From: Corynebacterium sp.
GTDB lineage: Bacteria > Actinomycetota > Actinomycetes > Mycobacteriales > Mycobacteriaceae
DNA: 64,000 bases
Assembly (NCBI RefSeq): GCF_022712195.1
Contig: NZ_JALAGY010000076.1
Location: forward strand, 55,477 to 119,476
Reading direction: 5' to 3'
This document shows positions 46,481-55,367 of this stretch, one piece after another. The notes beneath the pieces are model-generated. The model was not told the origin of the DNA. It searched no databases and saw nothing but the letters and a program-made list of their open reading frames with translations. Numbering within the stretch: the first letter of the stretch is position 1; each line of letters begins with the position of its first letter. Position numbers and translations under genes: made by a program.

Positions 46481-47538
46481 TCGGCCTTCTTGGTGCGCCC
46501 CATCAGGTCCCGGATCGCGGTCGGCACGTCCCCGCCGTGGTGGCACACCCGCACGACCTCGCGGGTGATGGGCATCTCCACACCGTGGGCCTCGGCGAGT
46601 TCGGCGACCGACATGCTGGAGATCACACCTTCGGCGACCTGCCCCTTCGTCGCCGTGCTGGCCTGTTCCAGGGTCTCGCCCATGCCGAGCCGTTCACCGA
46701 AGGTGCGGTTGCGCGACAGCGGGGAGTTGCAGGTCGCCACCAGGTCACCCATGCCCGCCAGCCCGGCCATCGAACGCTCCTGTCCGCCGAGCGCCACCGT
46801 GAGCCGGGTTATCTCGGTGAGCCCACGGGTGATCACCGTCGCGATGGTGTTGTGCCCCATCCCCATGCCCGCGGCCATCCCGCAGGCCAGCGCGATGACG
46901 TTCTTGCACGTTCCGCCGACCTCACACCCGATGACATCGTCATTGGTGTACGGACGGAAGTAGGCCGTGGCCAGTGCGGACTGGACCATCCGTGCGCGCC
47001 GGTCGTCCGTGCAGGCCACCACCGAGGCCGCCGGCTGCTGCTGCGCCACCTCGACGGCGAGGTTCGGCCCCGACAACACCGCGACCCTGCCCGGCTCCAC
47101 CCCGGCGACCTCCGCGATGACCTCGCTCATGCGCAGACCTGTGGAATGCTCGATTCCCTTGGCCAGGCTGACCAGTGTGGCGTCGGACGGAATGAGGTCA
47201 CGCCACCGCTCCAGGTTCGAACGCAACGACTGCGACGGGACGCCGAGGAAGACGACGTCCGCACCGGCGAGCGCCTCAGCGGCGTCCGTCGTGGCAGTGA
47301 CAGAGTCCGGGAGCACCGCCCCGGGGAGGTAGGTCGAGTTGCGGTGCTCACCGTTGATCTCATCGGCGATCTCGGCACGTCGCGCCCACAACGTCACCGA
47401 CGGACACGCCGGAGCTGTCCCGCCGGCGGCGCCCGACCGCGCAGCCGAGGCACCGGCCGTGACAGCTTCCGTGTCCGCGCAGACCTTGGCCACCGTCGTC
47501 CCCCAGGAGCCAGACCCCATCACCGCTACCCGAACCAT
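46477..47538 (-). CDS. gpsA: Glycerol-3-phosphate dehydrogenase [NAD(P)+]
   Basis: GpsA reduces dihydroxyacetone phosphate to sn-glycerol 3-phosphate for phospholipids. The 353-residue product has the Rossmann [19 protein letters not shown], then an unusual Ala/Gly-rich insertion (about residues 22-45) before [31 protein letters not shown], the catalytic lysine in [15 protein letters not shown], and [14 protein letters not shown] follow. It is coupled to ddl downstream. Three 10-bp repeats lie just upstream of the start. Confidence 0.95.
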   Translation of the reverse strand: MVRVAVMGSGSWGTTVAKVCADTEAVTAGASAARSGAAGGTAPACPSVTLWARRAEIADEINGEHRNSTYLPGAVLPDSVTATTDAAEALAGADVVFLGVPSQSLRSNLERWRDLIPSDATLVSLAKGIEHSTGLRMSEVIAEVAGVEPGRVAVLSGPNLAVEVAQQQPAASVVACTDDRRARMVQSALATAYFRPYTNDDVIGCEVGGTCKNVIALACGMAAGMGMGHNTIATVITRGLTEITRLTVALGGQERSMAGLAGMGDLVATCNSPLSRNRTFGERLGMGETLEQASTATKGQVAEGVISSMSVAELAEAHGVEMPITREVVRVCHHGGDVPTAIRDLMGRTKKAE

Positions 47539-47560
47539 GCTTGTGTGCTCCTCTGTCTCG

Positions 47561-47590
47561 TCTGTGCCGATCTGTGCCGATCTGTGCCGA
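47561..47590. repeat. Three direct 10-bp repeats upstream of gpsA
   Basis: The unit tctgtgccga occurs three times in exact tandem (47561, 47571, 47581), followed by a partial ggtgccga. The 10-bp period equals one helical turn, so all copies face the same side of the DNA. They lie 23-52 bases from the gpsA ATG, in the gpsA leader or promoter, and not within any gene. Confidence 0.9.
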
Positions 47591-47738
47591 TGGTGCCGAC
47601 TACGTTCTCCTCGACCGCCACCGGTATTCTGGTGGGCGGAATAAGTACCGGCACTTCTGCTCCCCAACATTGAACCATGACGCACCCGGTCCGCGGTGAC
47701 GGCTCGACCGGACCGGTGCGCTCGGGAAGGCGTCACCC

Positions 47739-48821
47739 TTGATCAGTCACACCGGCACCGGAGACCTGTCAACCTCGCTGGCGTCGAGAAACCTCGACCG
47801 GGACGCGTCCGCCCGCCCCACCGGGACGACACCGGCACCCCTCGGCCACGTCGCCCGGATCGGGAGCACCCCGGCCGAGGAGTTCGAACGCCCCGTCTTC
47901 GCCGCCGGTGCCGTGCTCTGGCGGCACACCGGCTCCCACGGTCCCGGCACCCCGGAGTCCGCGGGCGGTGAGAACGGTGACGAGATCGAGATCGCCGTGA
48001 TCCACCGTCCCCACTACGACGACTGGTCCCTGCCGAAGGGCAAGGTGGACCCCGGCGAGAACATCGTCGTCACCGCCACCCGCGAGATCGCCGAGGAGAC
48101 CGGCTACTCCCCCTCGCTCGGATGGCTCCTCGGCTACATCCACTACCCGCTGGGCAACAGGACCAAGGTCGTCTACTACTGGACCGCCGAGGTGACCGAC
48201 GGGAGTTTCCGGGACAACGACGAGGTCGACGAACTGCACTGGCTCTCCCCCGCCGACGCCAGGGCGAAGGTCAGCTACGACGCCGACCGCGAGGTGATCG
48301 CCGCCGCCGAAGAGGTCCTCGCCCTGGGCTGCACCCGGCGGGTGCTCTACGTGCGCCACGCCAAGGCGATGAATCCGGACAACTGGAACGAGGACGACGA
48401 CCTCCGCCCGCTGACCAAGAAGGGCCGCCGCCAGGCCGACGCCCTCCCCACCGTCCTGGAGGGCTACCGCCCCCGCTCCGTCTTCACCGCGGCCCCCGAA
48501 CGCTGCCGTGCCACGGTGGAACCGACGGCCGACGCACTGGGGCTGGACATCGAGACCGACGTCAACCTCGGCGACGCCGTCCTGCGGCACTCCGCACGCA
48601 CCGTCATGGAGGCGCTGGTGCAGGCCAGCTCCGCCCCGGTGAGCGTGGTGTGCTCCCAGGGCGACGTGATCCCCGCCGTCGTCTCCGGACTGGCAGAGGA
48701 CGCCGGCTTCGACATCGAGGACCTGCGCACCAAGAAGGGCAGCGTCTGGGTCCTGCACTTCGGGGCGGACGACACCCTGCTCGGCGCGGACTACCTCGCC
48801 TCGCCGCTCCCCGTGCGCTGA
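47739..48821 (+). CDS. mutT1: NUDIX-histidine phosphatase fusion, MutT1-type
   Basis: Mycobacterial MutT1 hydrolyses 8-oxo-dGTP and related diadenosine phosphates, and needs both domains. The 360-residue product has a NUDIX domain (about 50-200) with box [23 protein letters not shown] (split around residue 105) and a C-terminal histidine-phosphatase domain (about 205-355) with RHAKA in place of the usual RHG motif. A start at TTG 47739 with GGAAGG eight bases upstream gives an N-terminal extension; ATG is absent nearby. The 3' end overlaps the convergent VOC gene by 31 bases. Confidence 0.88.
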   Translation: MISHTGTGDLSTSLASRNLDRDASARPTGTTPAPLGHVARIGSTPAEEFERPVFAAGAVLWRHTGSHGPGTPESAGGENGDEIEIAVIHRPHYDDWSLPKGKVDPGENIVVTATREIAEETGYSPSLGWLLGYIHYPLGNRTKVVYYWTAEVTDGSFRDNDEVDELHWLSPADARAKVSYDADREVIAAAEEVLALGCTRRVLYVRHAKAMNPDNWNEDDDLRPLTKKGRRQADALPTVLEGYRPRSVFTAAPERCRATVEPTADALGLDIETDVNLGDAVLRHSARTVMEALVQASSAPVSVVCSQGDVIPAVVSGLAEDAGFDIEDLRTKKGSVWVLHFGADDTLLGADYLASPLPVR

Positions 48822-49690
48822 ACGGCGACCGGCTCCCACGACACGCCGAACCGGTCACGCCCTGCACTGTCCAGGCCGAGTTCGCGACGCAGCACCTCGG
48901 CCTGCACCGGGGTGTCGCAGAGCACCCGGAAGGTCACCGCGTCGGTGAAGGTGAAGGGCTGCTCCACCCCGGAGTCCATCGCCGCGACCCACAGGCCCGC
49001 CAGTTGTGCGTCGGCGAACATCACCGACCCCTCGACGGCCGGGCCGGTGTTCGCGTGGTAGGCGACCAGCGCCCCGGCACGTGTCGGTCCGACAGCACCC
49101 CCACCGAAAACCTCACCGAAGACCCGTGTCCAGGTGTCCAACGCCTCCCCCGCCATGTTCTGCGCCTCCCCGCAGAACAGGAAGGACGGGAGGACCGCCG
49201 GCCGGGGCCTTCCGGCAGGGTCGGTGAGCATCAGCTGCCAGCTGACCCCGAAGGTGTCGAGCACCCAGCCGTACCGGGGGCTGAACGGGTACTCTCCCAA
49301 CGGCATGAGCACCGTCGCCCCGTCGGCGACGAGCCCGTCCCACACGGTGTCCAGGACGGCACGGGCCCGGGCGGAGGCGGCACGCCGGTCGTCCTCACCG
49401 CCGTCGACGGACCAGCCGAAGAACACCGGGTCGATGTTGACCAGGAAGTTCGTCGCCGGGGAGATCCCGGCGGCCCCGGGACTGTCAGCGGCGTCGGTGA
49501 GATGCACGCGTAGTCCGGCGACGGTGAGCTCCACCCCGTCGTCGGTGCCTGCCGTCCCGGCGGCGCCGAGTTCGAGGCCCGCCTCCTCGAACGGACGGAA
49601 GACGTCGGTGTAGAAGCGGGCGGCCCCGACCACGCCGTGGTCACCGGTCTGCAGTCGGATACGCGGGATGATGTGCTGGTGGCTGTCCAT
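48791..49690 (-). CDS. VOC/PhnB-like protein
   Basis: The 299-residue product has the PhnB/3-demethylubiquinone-methyltransferase-like (VOC) fold, with two similar halves. In the first, IRLQTGDHGVVGAARFYTDVFRPF leads to ISPATNFLVNIDPVFF and GEYPFSPRYGWVLDTFGVSWQLML; in the second, FLFCGEAQNMAGEALDTWTRVF leads to FTFTDAVTFRVLCDTPVQAEVL. Such proteins are common, with no fixed function; antibiotic or toxin binding is sometimes seen. Longer than single-unit PhnB proteins because of the duplication. Confidence 0.8.
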   Translation of the reverse strand: MDSHQHIIPRIRLQTGDHGVVGAARFYTDVFRPFEEAGLELGAAGTAGTDDGVELTVAGLRVHLTDAADSPGAAGISPATNFLVNIDPVFFGWSVDGGEDDRRAASARARAVLDTVWDGLVADGATVLMPLGEYPFSPRYGWVLDTFGVSWQLMLTDPAGRPRPAVLPSFLFCGEAQNMAGEALDTWTRVFGEVFGGGAVGPTRAGALVAYHANTGPAVEGSVMFADAQLAGLWVAAMDSGVEQPFTFTDAVTFRVLCDTPVQAEVLRRELGLDSAGRDRFGVSWEPVAVQRTGSGEAR

Positions 49691-49759
49691 ACCCCCAGAG
49701 ACTACGGCACTTTCCCCGGGGATATCACCTGTACATCACCGGGATGCCGCCCCGGCACG

Positions 49760-50347
49760 CTACCGGATGACGGGCTTGAACGAGGGCCTCGACTTCTCGA
49801 ACGTCTCGATCGCCGCCTCGTCCTGCAGGGTGATGCCGATGTCGTCCAGCCCGTTGAGCAGGCGCCACCGGGTGTCGTCGTCCACCTCGAAGGTGAAAAC
49901 GTGCTCGCCGAGGGTGGCGGTCCGGGTCTCGAGGTCCACCGTCATCTCCACACCCGGCTGCTGGTCGATGAGCTTCCAGATCAGCTCGATGTCCTCCGCG
50001 GGCATGGTGGCGGCCAGGAGACCGTTCTTTGCCGTGTTACCGCGGAAGATGTCGCCGAAGCGGGGAGAGAACACCACGCGGAACCCGTAGTCCAGCAGCG
50101 CCCACACCGCATGCTCGCGGGAGGAGCCGGTGCCGAAGTCCGGCCCGGTGACCAGCACAGTGGAGTTCACGAAAGGTTCCTGGTTGAGCACGAACCCGGG
50201 GTCCCTGCGCCAGGCCTTGAACAGGCCGGACTCGTAGCCGGTCTTGGTGACTAGCTTGAGGTACTCCGCCGGCACGATCTGGTCGGTGTCCACGTTCGAC
50301 CGTCGCAGGGGGCACGCCACCCCGGTGTGGGTGCTGAACTTCTCCAT
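49760..50347 (-). CDS. leuD: 3-isopropylmalate dehydratase small subunit
   Basis: LeuD is the swivel subunit of isopropylmalate isomerase in leucine synthesis. The 195-residue product has [43 protein letters not shown] and [16 protein letters not shown], all typical. It follows leuC by six bases and is expressed with it. Confidence 0.97.
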   Translation of the reverse strand: MEKFSTHTGVACPLRRSNVDTDQIVPAEYLKLVTKTGYESGLFKAWRRDPGFVLNQEPFVNSTVLVTGPDFGTGSSREHAVWALLDYGFRVVFSPRFGDIFRGNTAKNGLLAATMPAEDIELIWKLIDQQPGVEMTVDLETRTATLGEHVFTFEVDDDTRWRLLNGLDDIGITLQDEAAIETFEKSRPSFKPVIR

Positions 50348-50353
50348 GTGGTC

Positions 50354-51841
50354 CTACTCTCCCTTCCCGGCGCTCTCGGCCGGCAGATCGGCGGGGCTAG
50401 CCAGATGCCCCAGGACGGCCGTGGCCGCGGCGACCGGCGGCGAGACCAGGTGGGTGCGTCCCCCCTTACCCTGACGTCCCTCGAAGTTGCGGTTCGACGT
50501 GGAGGCCGCACGCTCACCCGGGGCGAGCTGGTCGGGGTTCATGCCCAGGCACATCGAGCACCCGGCGGTACGCCATTCGGCGCCTGCGTCGAGGAATACC
50601 CTGTCGAGCCCCTCGGACTCCGCCTGGGTCTTCACCGCGGTGGACGACGGGACGACGATCATGTGCACCGACCCGGCGACACGACGCCCCCGCAGCACCT
50701 CCGCCGCGGCACGCAGATCCTCGATCCGGCTGTTGGTGCAGGACCCGAGGAAGACGGTGTCGATGCTGATCTCGCGCAGCGGGGTGCCCTCCTCGAGCCC
50801 CATGTACTCCAGGGCGGACTCCGCCGAGATCCGTGCGGTCTCGTCGGTGATGTCCTCCAGGTAGGGCACCGAGGCGTCCAACGGCAGCCCCTGCCCCGGG
50901 TTGGTGCCCCAGGTGACGAACGGTGTCAGGGCGGATCCGTCGATCTCCACGACGGTGTCGTAGGTGGCGCCCTCGTCGGTGGGCAGTGAGCGCCAGTACT
51001 CCACCGCGTCATCCCAGTCCTGCCCGGTGGGTGCGTAGCGGCGGCCCTTGAGGTACTCGAAGGTGACCTCGTCCGGGGCGATCATCCCCGCCCGGGCGCC
51101 GGCCTCGATGCTCATGTTGCACATGGTGAGACGGCCTTCCATCGACATCGCCCGGATGGCCTCGCCGCGGTACTCGATGATGTGGCCCTGTGCGCCGCCG
51201 GTGCCGATCTCAGCGATGATCGCCAGGATGAGGTCCTTGGCCGTCACCCCGGGCCTGAGCTGACCGGTGACCTCGACCGCCATGGTCTTGAACGGTGCCA
51301 GCGGCAGTGTCTGCGTGGCCAGCACATGTTCCACCTCGCTGGTCCCGATGCCCATCCCGATGGAGCCGAAGGCCCCGTGGGTGGAGGTGTGCGAGTCGCC
51401 GCAGACGATGGTCATGCCCGGCTGGCTCGCGCCGAGCTGGGGGCCGACGGTGTGCACGATCCCCTGGTCGCCGTCGCCCATGGAGTGCAGCACCACACCG
51501 AACTCCTCGCAGTTCCTGCGCAGCGTCTCGACCTGCAGACGGGAGACCTTGTCCTCGATCTCCAGCAGGTTGCCGGAGTGGACGCCTAGGGTCGGGACAT
51601 TGTGGTCCTCGGTGCCCAGGGTCAGGTCCGGACGCCGCAGCGGACGGTTGTTCTGGCGCAGACCGTCAAAGGCCTGCGGGCTGGTGACCTCGTGGATCAG
51701 GTGGAGGTCGATGTACAGCAGGTCCCGGCCGCCGTCCTTCCCCCTCGTCACGACATGGGCGTCCCACACCTTCTCCGCGAGCGTCCGCGGCGGGGTGGGC
51801 GTCGACCCGTCGGGGTGCGTCTGCCGGGTCACAGCATTCAC
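50354..51841 (-). CDS. leuC: 3-isopropylmalate dehydratase large subunit
   Basis: LeuC carries the 4Fe-4S cluster. The 495-residue product starts at GTG 51841 with AGGAGAG seven bases upstream and reads [11 protein letters not shown], then [12 protein letters not shown]. Motifs are [14 protein letters not shown], the cluster ligands in [13 protein letters not shown] and [12 protein letters not shown] (three Cys), and [16 protein letters not shown] at the C-terminus. In C. glutamicum leuCD are repressed by LtbR, which is encoded divergently here. Confidence 0.97.
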   Translation of the reverse strand: MNAVTRQTHPDGSTPTPPRTLAEKVWDAHVVTRGKDGGRDLLYIDLHLIHEVTSPQAFDGLRQNNRPLRRPDLTLGTEDHNVPTLGVHSGNLLEIEDKVSRLQVETLRRNCEEFGVVLHSMGDGDQGIVHTVGPQLGASQPGMTIVCGDSHTSTHGAFGSIGMGIGTSEVEHVLATQTLPLAPFKTMAVEVTGQLRPGVTAKDLILAIIAEIGTGGAQGHIIEYRGEAIRAMSMEGRLTMCNMSIEAGARAGMIAPDEVTFEYLKGRRYAPTGQDWDDAVEYWRSLPTDEGATYDTVVEIDGSALTPFVTWGTNPGQGLPLDASVPYLEDITDETARISAESALEYMGLEEGTPLREISIDTVFLGSCTNSRIEDLRAAAEVLRGRRVAGSVHMIVVPSSTAVKTQAESEGLDRVFLDAGAEWRTAGCSMCLGMNPDQLAPGERAASTSNRNFEGRQGKGGRTHLVSPPVAAATAVLGHLASPADLPAESAGKGE

Positions 51842-51955
51842 GGTTCTCTCCTCAGTCTCCACGGTCTCCACGTTCGCCGCGGTGTCCACTGCCTCCGGGG
51901 GTCGTCTCGGCGCCCCGGAGGTTCCTACGCTGCCCCGCCCGTCGCTGCGTGGCAG

Positions 51956-51986
51956 CCTGGAAGTTCCACTGGTTGGAATGTATAGT
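51956..51986 (+). promoter_or_regulatory. ltbR promoter, predicted leaderless
   Basis: TATAGT at 51981-51986 lies eight bases before the ATG of ltbR, so transcription should start at or next to the ATG; there is no Shine-Dalgarno site. A TGGAAG at 51957-51962 is a loose -35 at 18-base spacing. The 153-base interval must also hold the leuC promoter and LtbR operators, which I could not pin down by eye. Confidence 0.45.
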
Positions 51987-51994
51987 ATCAGATC

Positions 51995-52750
51995 ATGGGA
52001 AACCCCACCTACACCGAGACGCCCTCCCCGACCTCCGCACCGGTGGCCTCGACGACGACCAGCGGCATCCAGGTCCTCGACCGCGCGCTGCTCATCCTGG
52101 GCATCGTCGCACGGCGGCCGCACAGCCTCTCCGAGCTGTGCGAGACCACCGGCCTGCCCCGCGCCACCGCCCACCGGATCGCGGTCGCGTTGGAGAAGCA
52201 CCGCATGGTGACACGCCTGGAGGACGGTCAGTGGACCGCAGGCCCCGCCCTGGCGGAGCTGGCGCCGAAGTCGTCCACACGGCTCGACGAGGCCGCCGAA
52301 CACGTCCTCCCCGACCTGGTCGAACGCACCGGGGAGGCCGTGCAGATCTACAAGCTCTCAGGACGCGAACGCGTCTGCATCGCCACCGCGGAACCACGCC
52401 AGGGGCTCCGTGACACCGTACCAGTGGGCAATCGCCTGACCCTCACCGCAGGGTCCGCGGCGAAGGTCCTCGTCGCCTACTCCCCGAAGGTGTTCCAGGA
52501 CGACATCCTGCCGGAGGCCACGTACACGGCAGAGGACCTGGAGCTCGTCCGCGCCGGCCAGATCGCCGAGTCCGTCGGGGAGCGCGACGCGGCCCTGGCC
52601 AGCGTGTCCGTACCGGTACGCGACGCCTCCGGCGTCATCGCCGCCCTGTCGATCTCCGGGCCGGCCGAGCGCATGGGCCCCTCACCGGCGGCACGTCACC
52701 GTGAGTCGCTGCAGCACAGCGCCGCCGAACTCGAGCGCTACCTGCGCTGA
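51995..52750 (+). CDS. ltbR: IclR-type regulator LtbR (leucine and tryptophan biosynthesis)
   Basis: The 251-residue product has an IclR winged-helix N-terminal domain at about 22-85 ([36 protein letters not shown]) and a ligand-binding domain (about 100-250; [27 protein letters not shown], then [21 protein letters not shown]). In C. glutamicum LtbR represses leuB and leuCD. Position divergent from leuC supports the name. A flexible N-terminal tail of 20 residues precedes the HTH. Confidence 0.9.
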   Translation: MGNPTYTETPSPTSAPVASTTTSGIQVLDRALLILGIVARRPHSLSELCETTGLPRATAHRIAVALEKHRMVTRLEDGQWTAGPALAELAPKSSTRLDEAAEHVLPDLVERTGEAVQIYKLSGRERVCIATAEPRQGLRDTVPVGNRLTLTAGSAAKVLVAYSPKVFQDDILPEATYTAEDLELVRAGQIAESVGERDAALASVSVPVRDASGVIAALSISGPAERMGPSPAARHRESLQHSAAELERYLR

Positions 52751-52815
52751 CCGACGCCACCGGCCGTCCGTCCGGACCCCGCGTCCGGCGCAGGCCGCAC
52801 CCCGGAACGCAGAGA

Positions 52816-52837
52816 AGCCCGGTCCGAGGACCGGGCT
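52816..52837 (-). terminator. Terminator of tRNA-Glu (copy 1)
   Basis: A perfect 10-bp stem agcccggtcc/ggaccgggct with a two-base loop. In the minus direction the tail is CTTCTCTGC. It is nearly the same hairpin as that after the second tRNA-Glu copy. Confidence 0.7.
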
Positions 52838-52850
52838 GATCGTGCTGTTG

Positions 52851-52923
52851 TACCCCGTACGGGATTTGAACCCGTGTTACCGGCGTGAGAGGCCAGCGTC
52901 CTAGGCCGCTAGACGAACGGGGC
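52851..52923 (-). tRNA. tRNA-Glu (CTC), copy 1
   Basis: 73 bases. The acceptor GCCCCGT/ACGGGGT, a D-arm with AGCGGCCTAGG, anticodon loop CTCTCAC with anticodon CTC closed by CTGGC/GCCGG, and T-loop TTCAAAT with stem ACGGG/CCCGT are all seen. CCA is not encoded. The sequence is identical to the copy at 55055-55127. Confidence 0.95.
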
Positions 52924-53078
52924 AAGGACTACCACATCATTGACCAGCAGGACGCGCTGTCCTCGCTGTGCAACGGGGAGAACTATATAGGACTGACCGC
53001 AGAAGCACATAATCACCGCCCTGACGTGCACTGACTCTCCTCAGCCGCCACTGACGCCCGGCGGCTAGGCTGAGAGCC

Positions 53079-54089
53079 ATGACCCCGCTCACCGCCGACC
53101 GTCTCCGCGGACTCCGGCTCACCGCCCAGCTCCTGGCCCCGAGCACCGCCCGCCCGCCGTTCACCGGCGCCGCCGGCGACCTCGTCCGGGCCACCGCCTC
53201 GCACATGCTCGCCGTGCAGGCGCAGAACCTCCCCGCGGCCGTCACGGCCCTGTCACTGCGCAGCGGGCTGCCCGCTCTCACCGAGGACGCGTTGGGCGGC
53301 GCCGGGATCGTCCGCAGCTGGTCCCAGCGCGGCACCCACCACCTCCTCGCCGCCGAGGACGTCCGGTGGGTGACCAGGCTGTGCACTCCCCGGGTCCAGG
53401 CGGCGTCGGCGAAGCGCCGGGGCAGCCTCGGGCTCTCCGACGCCGACGTCGACCGGTGCCGGACGGCACTTCTCGAGGCGCTCTCCACCGACCCTGCTCC
53501 CCTGCCCCGCACCGCGGCCTACCGGATCTTCGCGGAGGCCGGCGTCGACCCGGACGGGGGCCGCGGACAGCACATGCTCCGTCACTTCGGCGGCGAAGGG
53601 GAGATCATCCAGGGCCCGCGCACCACCGGGAACGGACCCAGCGAGGACACCTTCGTCCTGCACGACGCCGTCGTCCCGCGCCCCCGGAAGCTCACCGGCG
53701 AGGACGCCCTGCGCGAACTCGCGTTGCGCTACTACCGGTCGCACGGCCCCGCCTCGGTCAAGGACCTGGCGTGGTGGTCGGGGCTGACCGTCCGGGACGT
53801 ACGCGCGGCGACCGCCCTCGCCCTCGACACCGGCAGTGTCGTGGCCGCGGAGACACCTGACGGACGCACACTCCACCTGGCCGACTGGCAGCGGGACGTG
53901 ACCGCCGACGAGATCCACGAGGCGCTCCGGCGGCGGTACACGCTACCGTCATTCGACGAGTACCTTCTCGGCTACACGGACCGCTCGGACGTGATGACGG
54001 ACACCGTCGCCGCCGAGGTGGGGCCGACGAAGAACGGGCTCTTCCACGCCTTCCACGTCGCGGACGGCACGGTCACCGGACGCAGTTGA
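53079..54089 (+). CDS. Winged-helix DNA-binding protein (DUF1006-type), C-terminally short
   Basis: The 336-residue product belongs to the 'winged helix DNA-binding domain-containing protein' family: RLTAQLLAPSTARPPF, IVRSWSQRGTHHLLAAEDV, ARYYRSHGPASVKDLAWWSGLT-type helix-turn-helix at about 225-260, and PSFDEYLLGYTDRSDVM. Members usually run 360-400 residues and continue after NGLFH.xF.VDG with a GxW strand and a final helix. Here the frame ends at TGRS, so the last 40-60 residues are missing, probably by deletion next to the tRNA-Glu/PGM end. The related YcaQ/AlkX proteins are crosslink glycosylases, but that role is unproven for this one. Confidence 0.8.
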   Translation: MTPLTADRLRGLRLTAQLLAPSTARPPFTGAAGDLVRATASHMLAVQAQNLPAAVTALSLRSGLPALTEDALGGAGIVRSWSQRGTHHLLAAEDVRWVTRLCTPRVQAASAKRRGSLGLSDADVDRCRTALLEALSTDPAPLPRTAAYRIFAEAGVDPDGGRGQHMLRHFGGEGEIIQGPRTTGNGPSEDTFVLHDAVVPRPRKLTGEDALRELALRYYRSHGPASVKDLAWWSGLTVRDVRAATALALDTGSVVAAETPDGRTLHLADWQRDVTADEIHEALRRRYTLPSFDEYLLGYTDRSDVMTDTVAAEVGPTKNGLFHAFHVADGTVTGRS

Positions 54090-54104
54090 CGCACCCACCA
54101 CCGC

Positions 54105-54917
54105 TCACTCAGCCAGCAGGCGCGCCTGTTCCTCGGCGACCGCCAGCAGCTCCTCATTGCCGAGGTAGTCCCGGTCGAAGCGCTGCCACGGCTGCTCGAC
54201 CATGCGCCACCGGCCCGTGGTCCGGTCACAGAAGGGGTGCGCCGCACGGACCCACCGCATCCACGGCGCCACCTCACCGGTGTCGGGACTGACCCGCGTG
54301 TAGTGCAGGACCGTGCAGTTGAAGATGGTCATCTCCGGGTCCTTGTCGTAACGCAGGAACTCCTCGTCGCTCCAACGTTCGAGCACCAGTCGCGTCGACC
54401 ACATGTAGTCCCCGTGGGTGACCACCAGGACATTCTGCTCACTGCTCTCCCGGTGCAGGGTACTGAGCAGGTTCCGCACCCGGTTCTCCGCGACATTGGC
54501 GATCGACTCGCCCGCCGGCGGGGCCCAGTACAACGGGTCCTTGCGCCGCAGCAGCGCGTTGTGGGCGTACTGCTCCTCGAAGACCTTCCGTGGCAGCGGG
54601 GAGATCTCGCCCCAGGACCGTTCCCGCACGACTCGGTTCTCCTCCCAGCGGGCCCCCGCCAGGCCGAGGTTCGCCGCGGTCTCCCGGGTACGGACGTACG
54701 GCGAGGTGATGCAGCGGTCGAGCGCGTCAACGTTGTCGGTGATCCACCCGCCGGCGGCACGGGCCTGTGCGACACCGGCGGCGGTGAGCCGCCACGACCG
54801 GTCCGCCACCAGCATGGTCTCCTCGCTGAACAGTGCCTGGTCGCCGGCCTTGTCGGCGCGCTGGATCACGTTGGCCTCGCTCTGGCCGTGTCGGACGAGG
54901 ATCAGGTTCTTCGGCAT
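54105..54917 (-). CDS. Histidine phosphatase (phosphoglycerate-mutase family)
   Basis: The 270-residue product begins MPKNLILVRHGQSEANV with the RHG catalytic motif, followed by TSPYVRTRETA, VRERSWGEISPLPRKVFEE and VTHGDYMWSTRLVLERW with the second catalytic His. The long middle region and TIFNCTVLHYTRV are not typical of glycolytic dPGM, so a broad-specificity phosphatase is more likely. GGTGGGGTGACC precedes the ATG; the frame extending upstream to 55046 runs through the terminator hairpin and is not used. Confidence 0.85.
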   Translation of the reverse strand: MPKNLILVRHGQSEANVIQRADKAGDQALFSEETMLVADRSWRLTAAGVAQARAAGGWITDNVDALDRCITSPYVRTRETAANLGLAGARWEENRVVRERSWGEISPLPRKVFEEQYAHNALLRRKDPLYWAPPAGESIANVAENRVRNLLSTLHRESSEQNVLVVTHGDYMWSTRLVLERWSDEEFLRYDKDPEMTIFNCTVLHYTRVSPDTGEVAPWMRWVRAAHPFCDRTTGRWRMVEQPWQRFDRDYLGNEELLAVAEEQARLLAE

Positions 54918-55010
54918 GGTCACCCCACCCACCCTAGACCTTTCGTCCACGAACCCACCGACACACCCCCACTGCCCGTGACCGTGGGGCGACCCGACCC
55001 CGGACATGCG

Positions 55011-55038
55011 GAAAGCCCGGTCCGAAGACCGGGCTTTC
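55011..55038 (-). terminator. Terminator of the tRNA-Gln/tRNA-Glu unit
   Basis: A perfect 12-bp stem gaaagcccggtc/gaccgggctttc with a CGAA tetraloop. It lies 16 bases after the tRNA-Glu gene on the minus strand. Confidence 0.85.
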
Positions 55039-55054
55039 TCGTTCACATACCTTG

Positions 55055-55127
55055 TACCCCGTACGGGATTTGAACCCGTGTTACCGGCGTGAGAGGCCAG
55101 CGTCCTAGGCCGCTAGACGAACGGGGC
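55055..55127 (-). tRNA. tRNA-Glu (CTC), copy 2
   Basis: 73 bases, identical to the copy at 52851-52923, with the same cloverleaf and CTC anticodon. It lies 36 bases after tRNA-Gln and before its own terminator, so it is likely cotranscribed with tRNA-Gln and possibly gltX. Confidence 0.95.
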
Positions 55128-55163
55128 GTGAAAACATACTGCACATCATATCCAGCGTTTCCG

Positions 55164-55235
55164 CTGGCCTACCAGGACTCGAACCTAGAACGACGGTACC
55201 AGAAACCGCTGTGTTGCCAATTACACCATAGGCCA
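55164..55235 (-). tRNA. tRNA-Gln (CTG)
   Basis: 72 bases. The acceptor TGGCCTA/TAGGCCA with discriminator G, a D-arm with AATTGGCAA, anticodon loop TTCTGGT (anticodon CTG) closed by GCGGT/ACCGT, and a T-arm CTAGG-TTCGAGT-CCTGG are complete. CCA is not encoded. Position next to tRNA-Glu and gltX is apt, since the bacterial Gln-tRNA is commonly made by GltX plus GatCAB. Confidence 0.95.
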
Positions 55236-55367
55236 TTTGCTGCTCTGGGCTCCGGGCTGTTCCCCGTGCTGCCTTGCAACGGTGGATACTATAACCAGGA
55301 CGCGCTCCGACTCGCAAATTGCGAGGTCAGCGCACAGATCCTGGCGTCCGAACCGGCGCCACGGGTG

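Noticed and set aside
47561-47590. CRISPR-like array
   Set aside because: The repeats are 10 bp and contiguous without spacers; no cas genes in the window.
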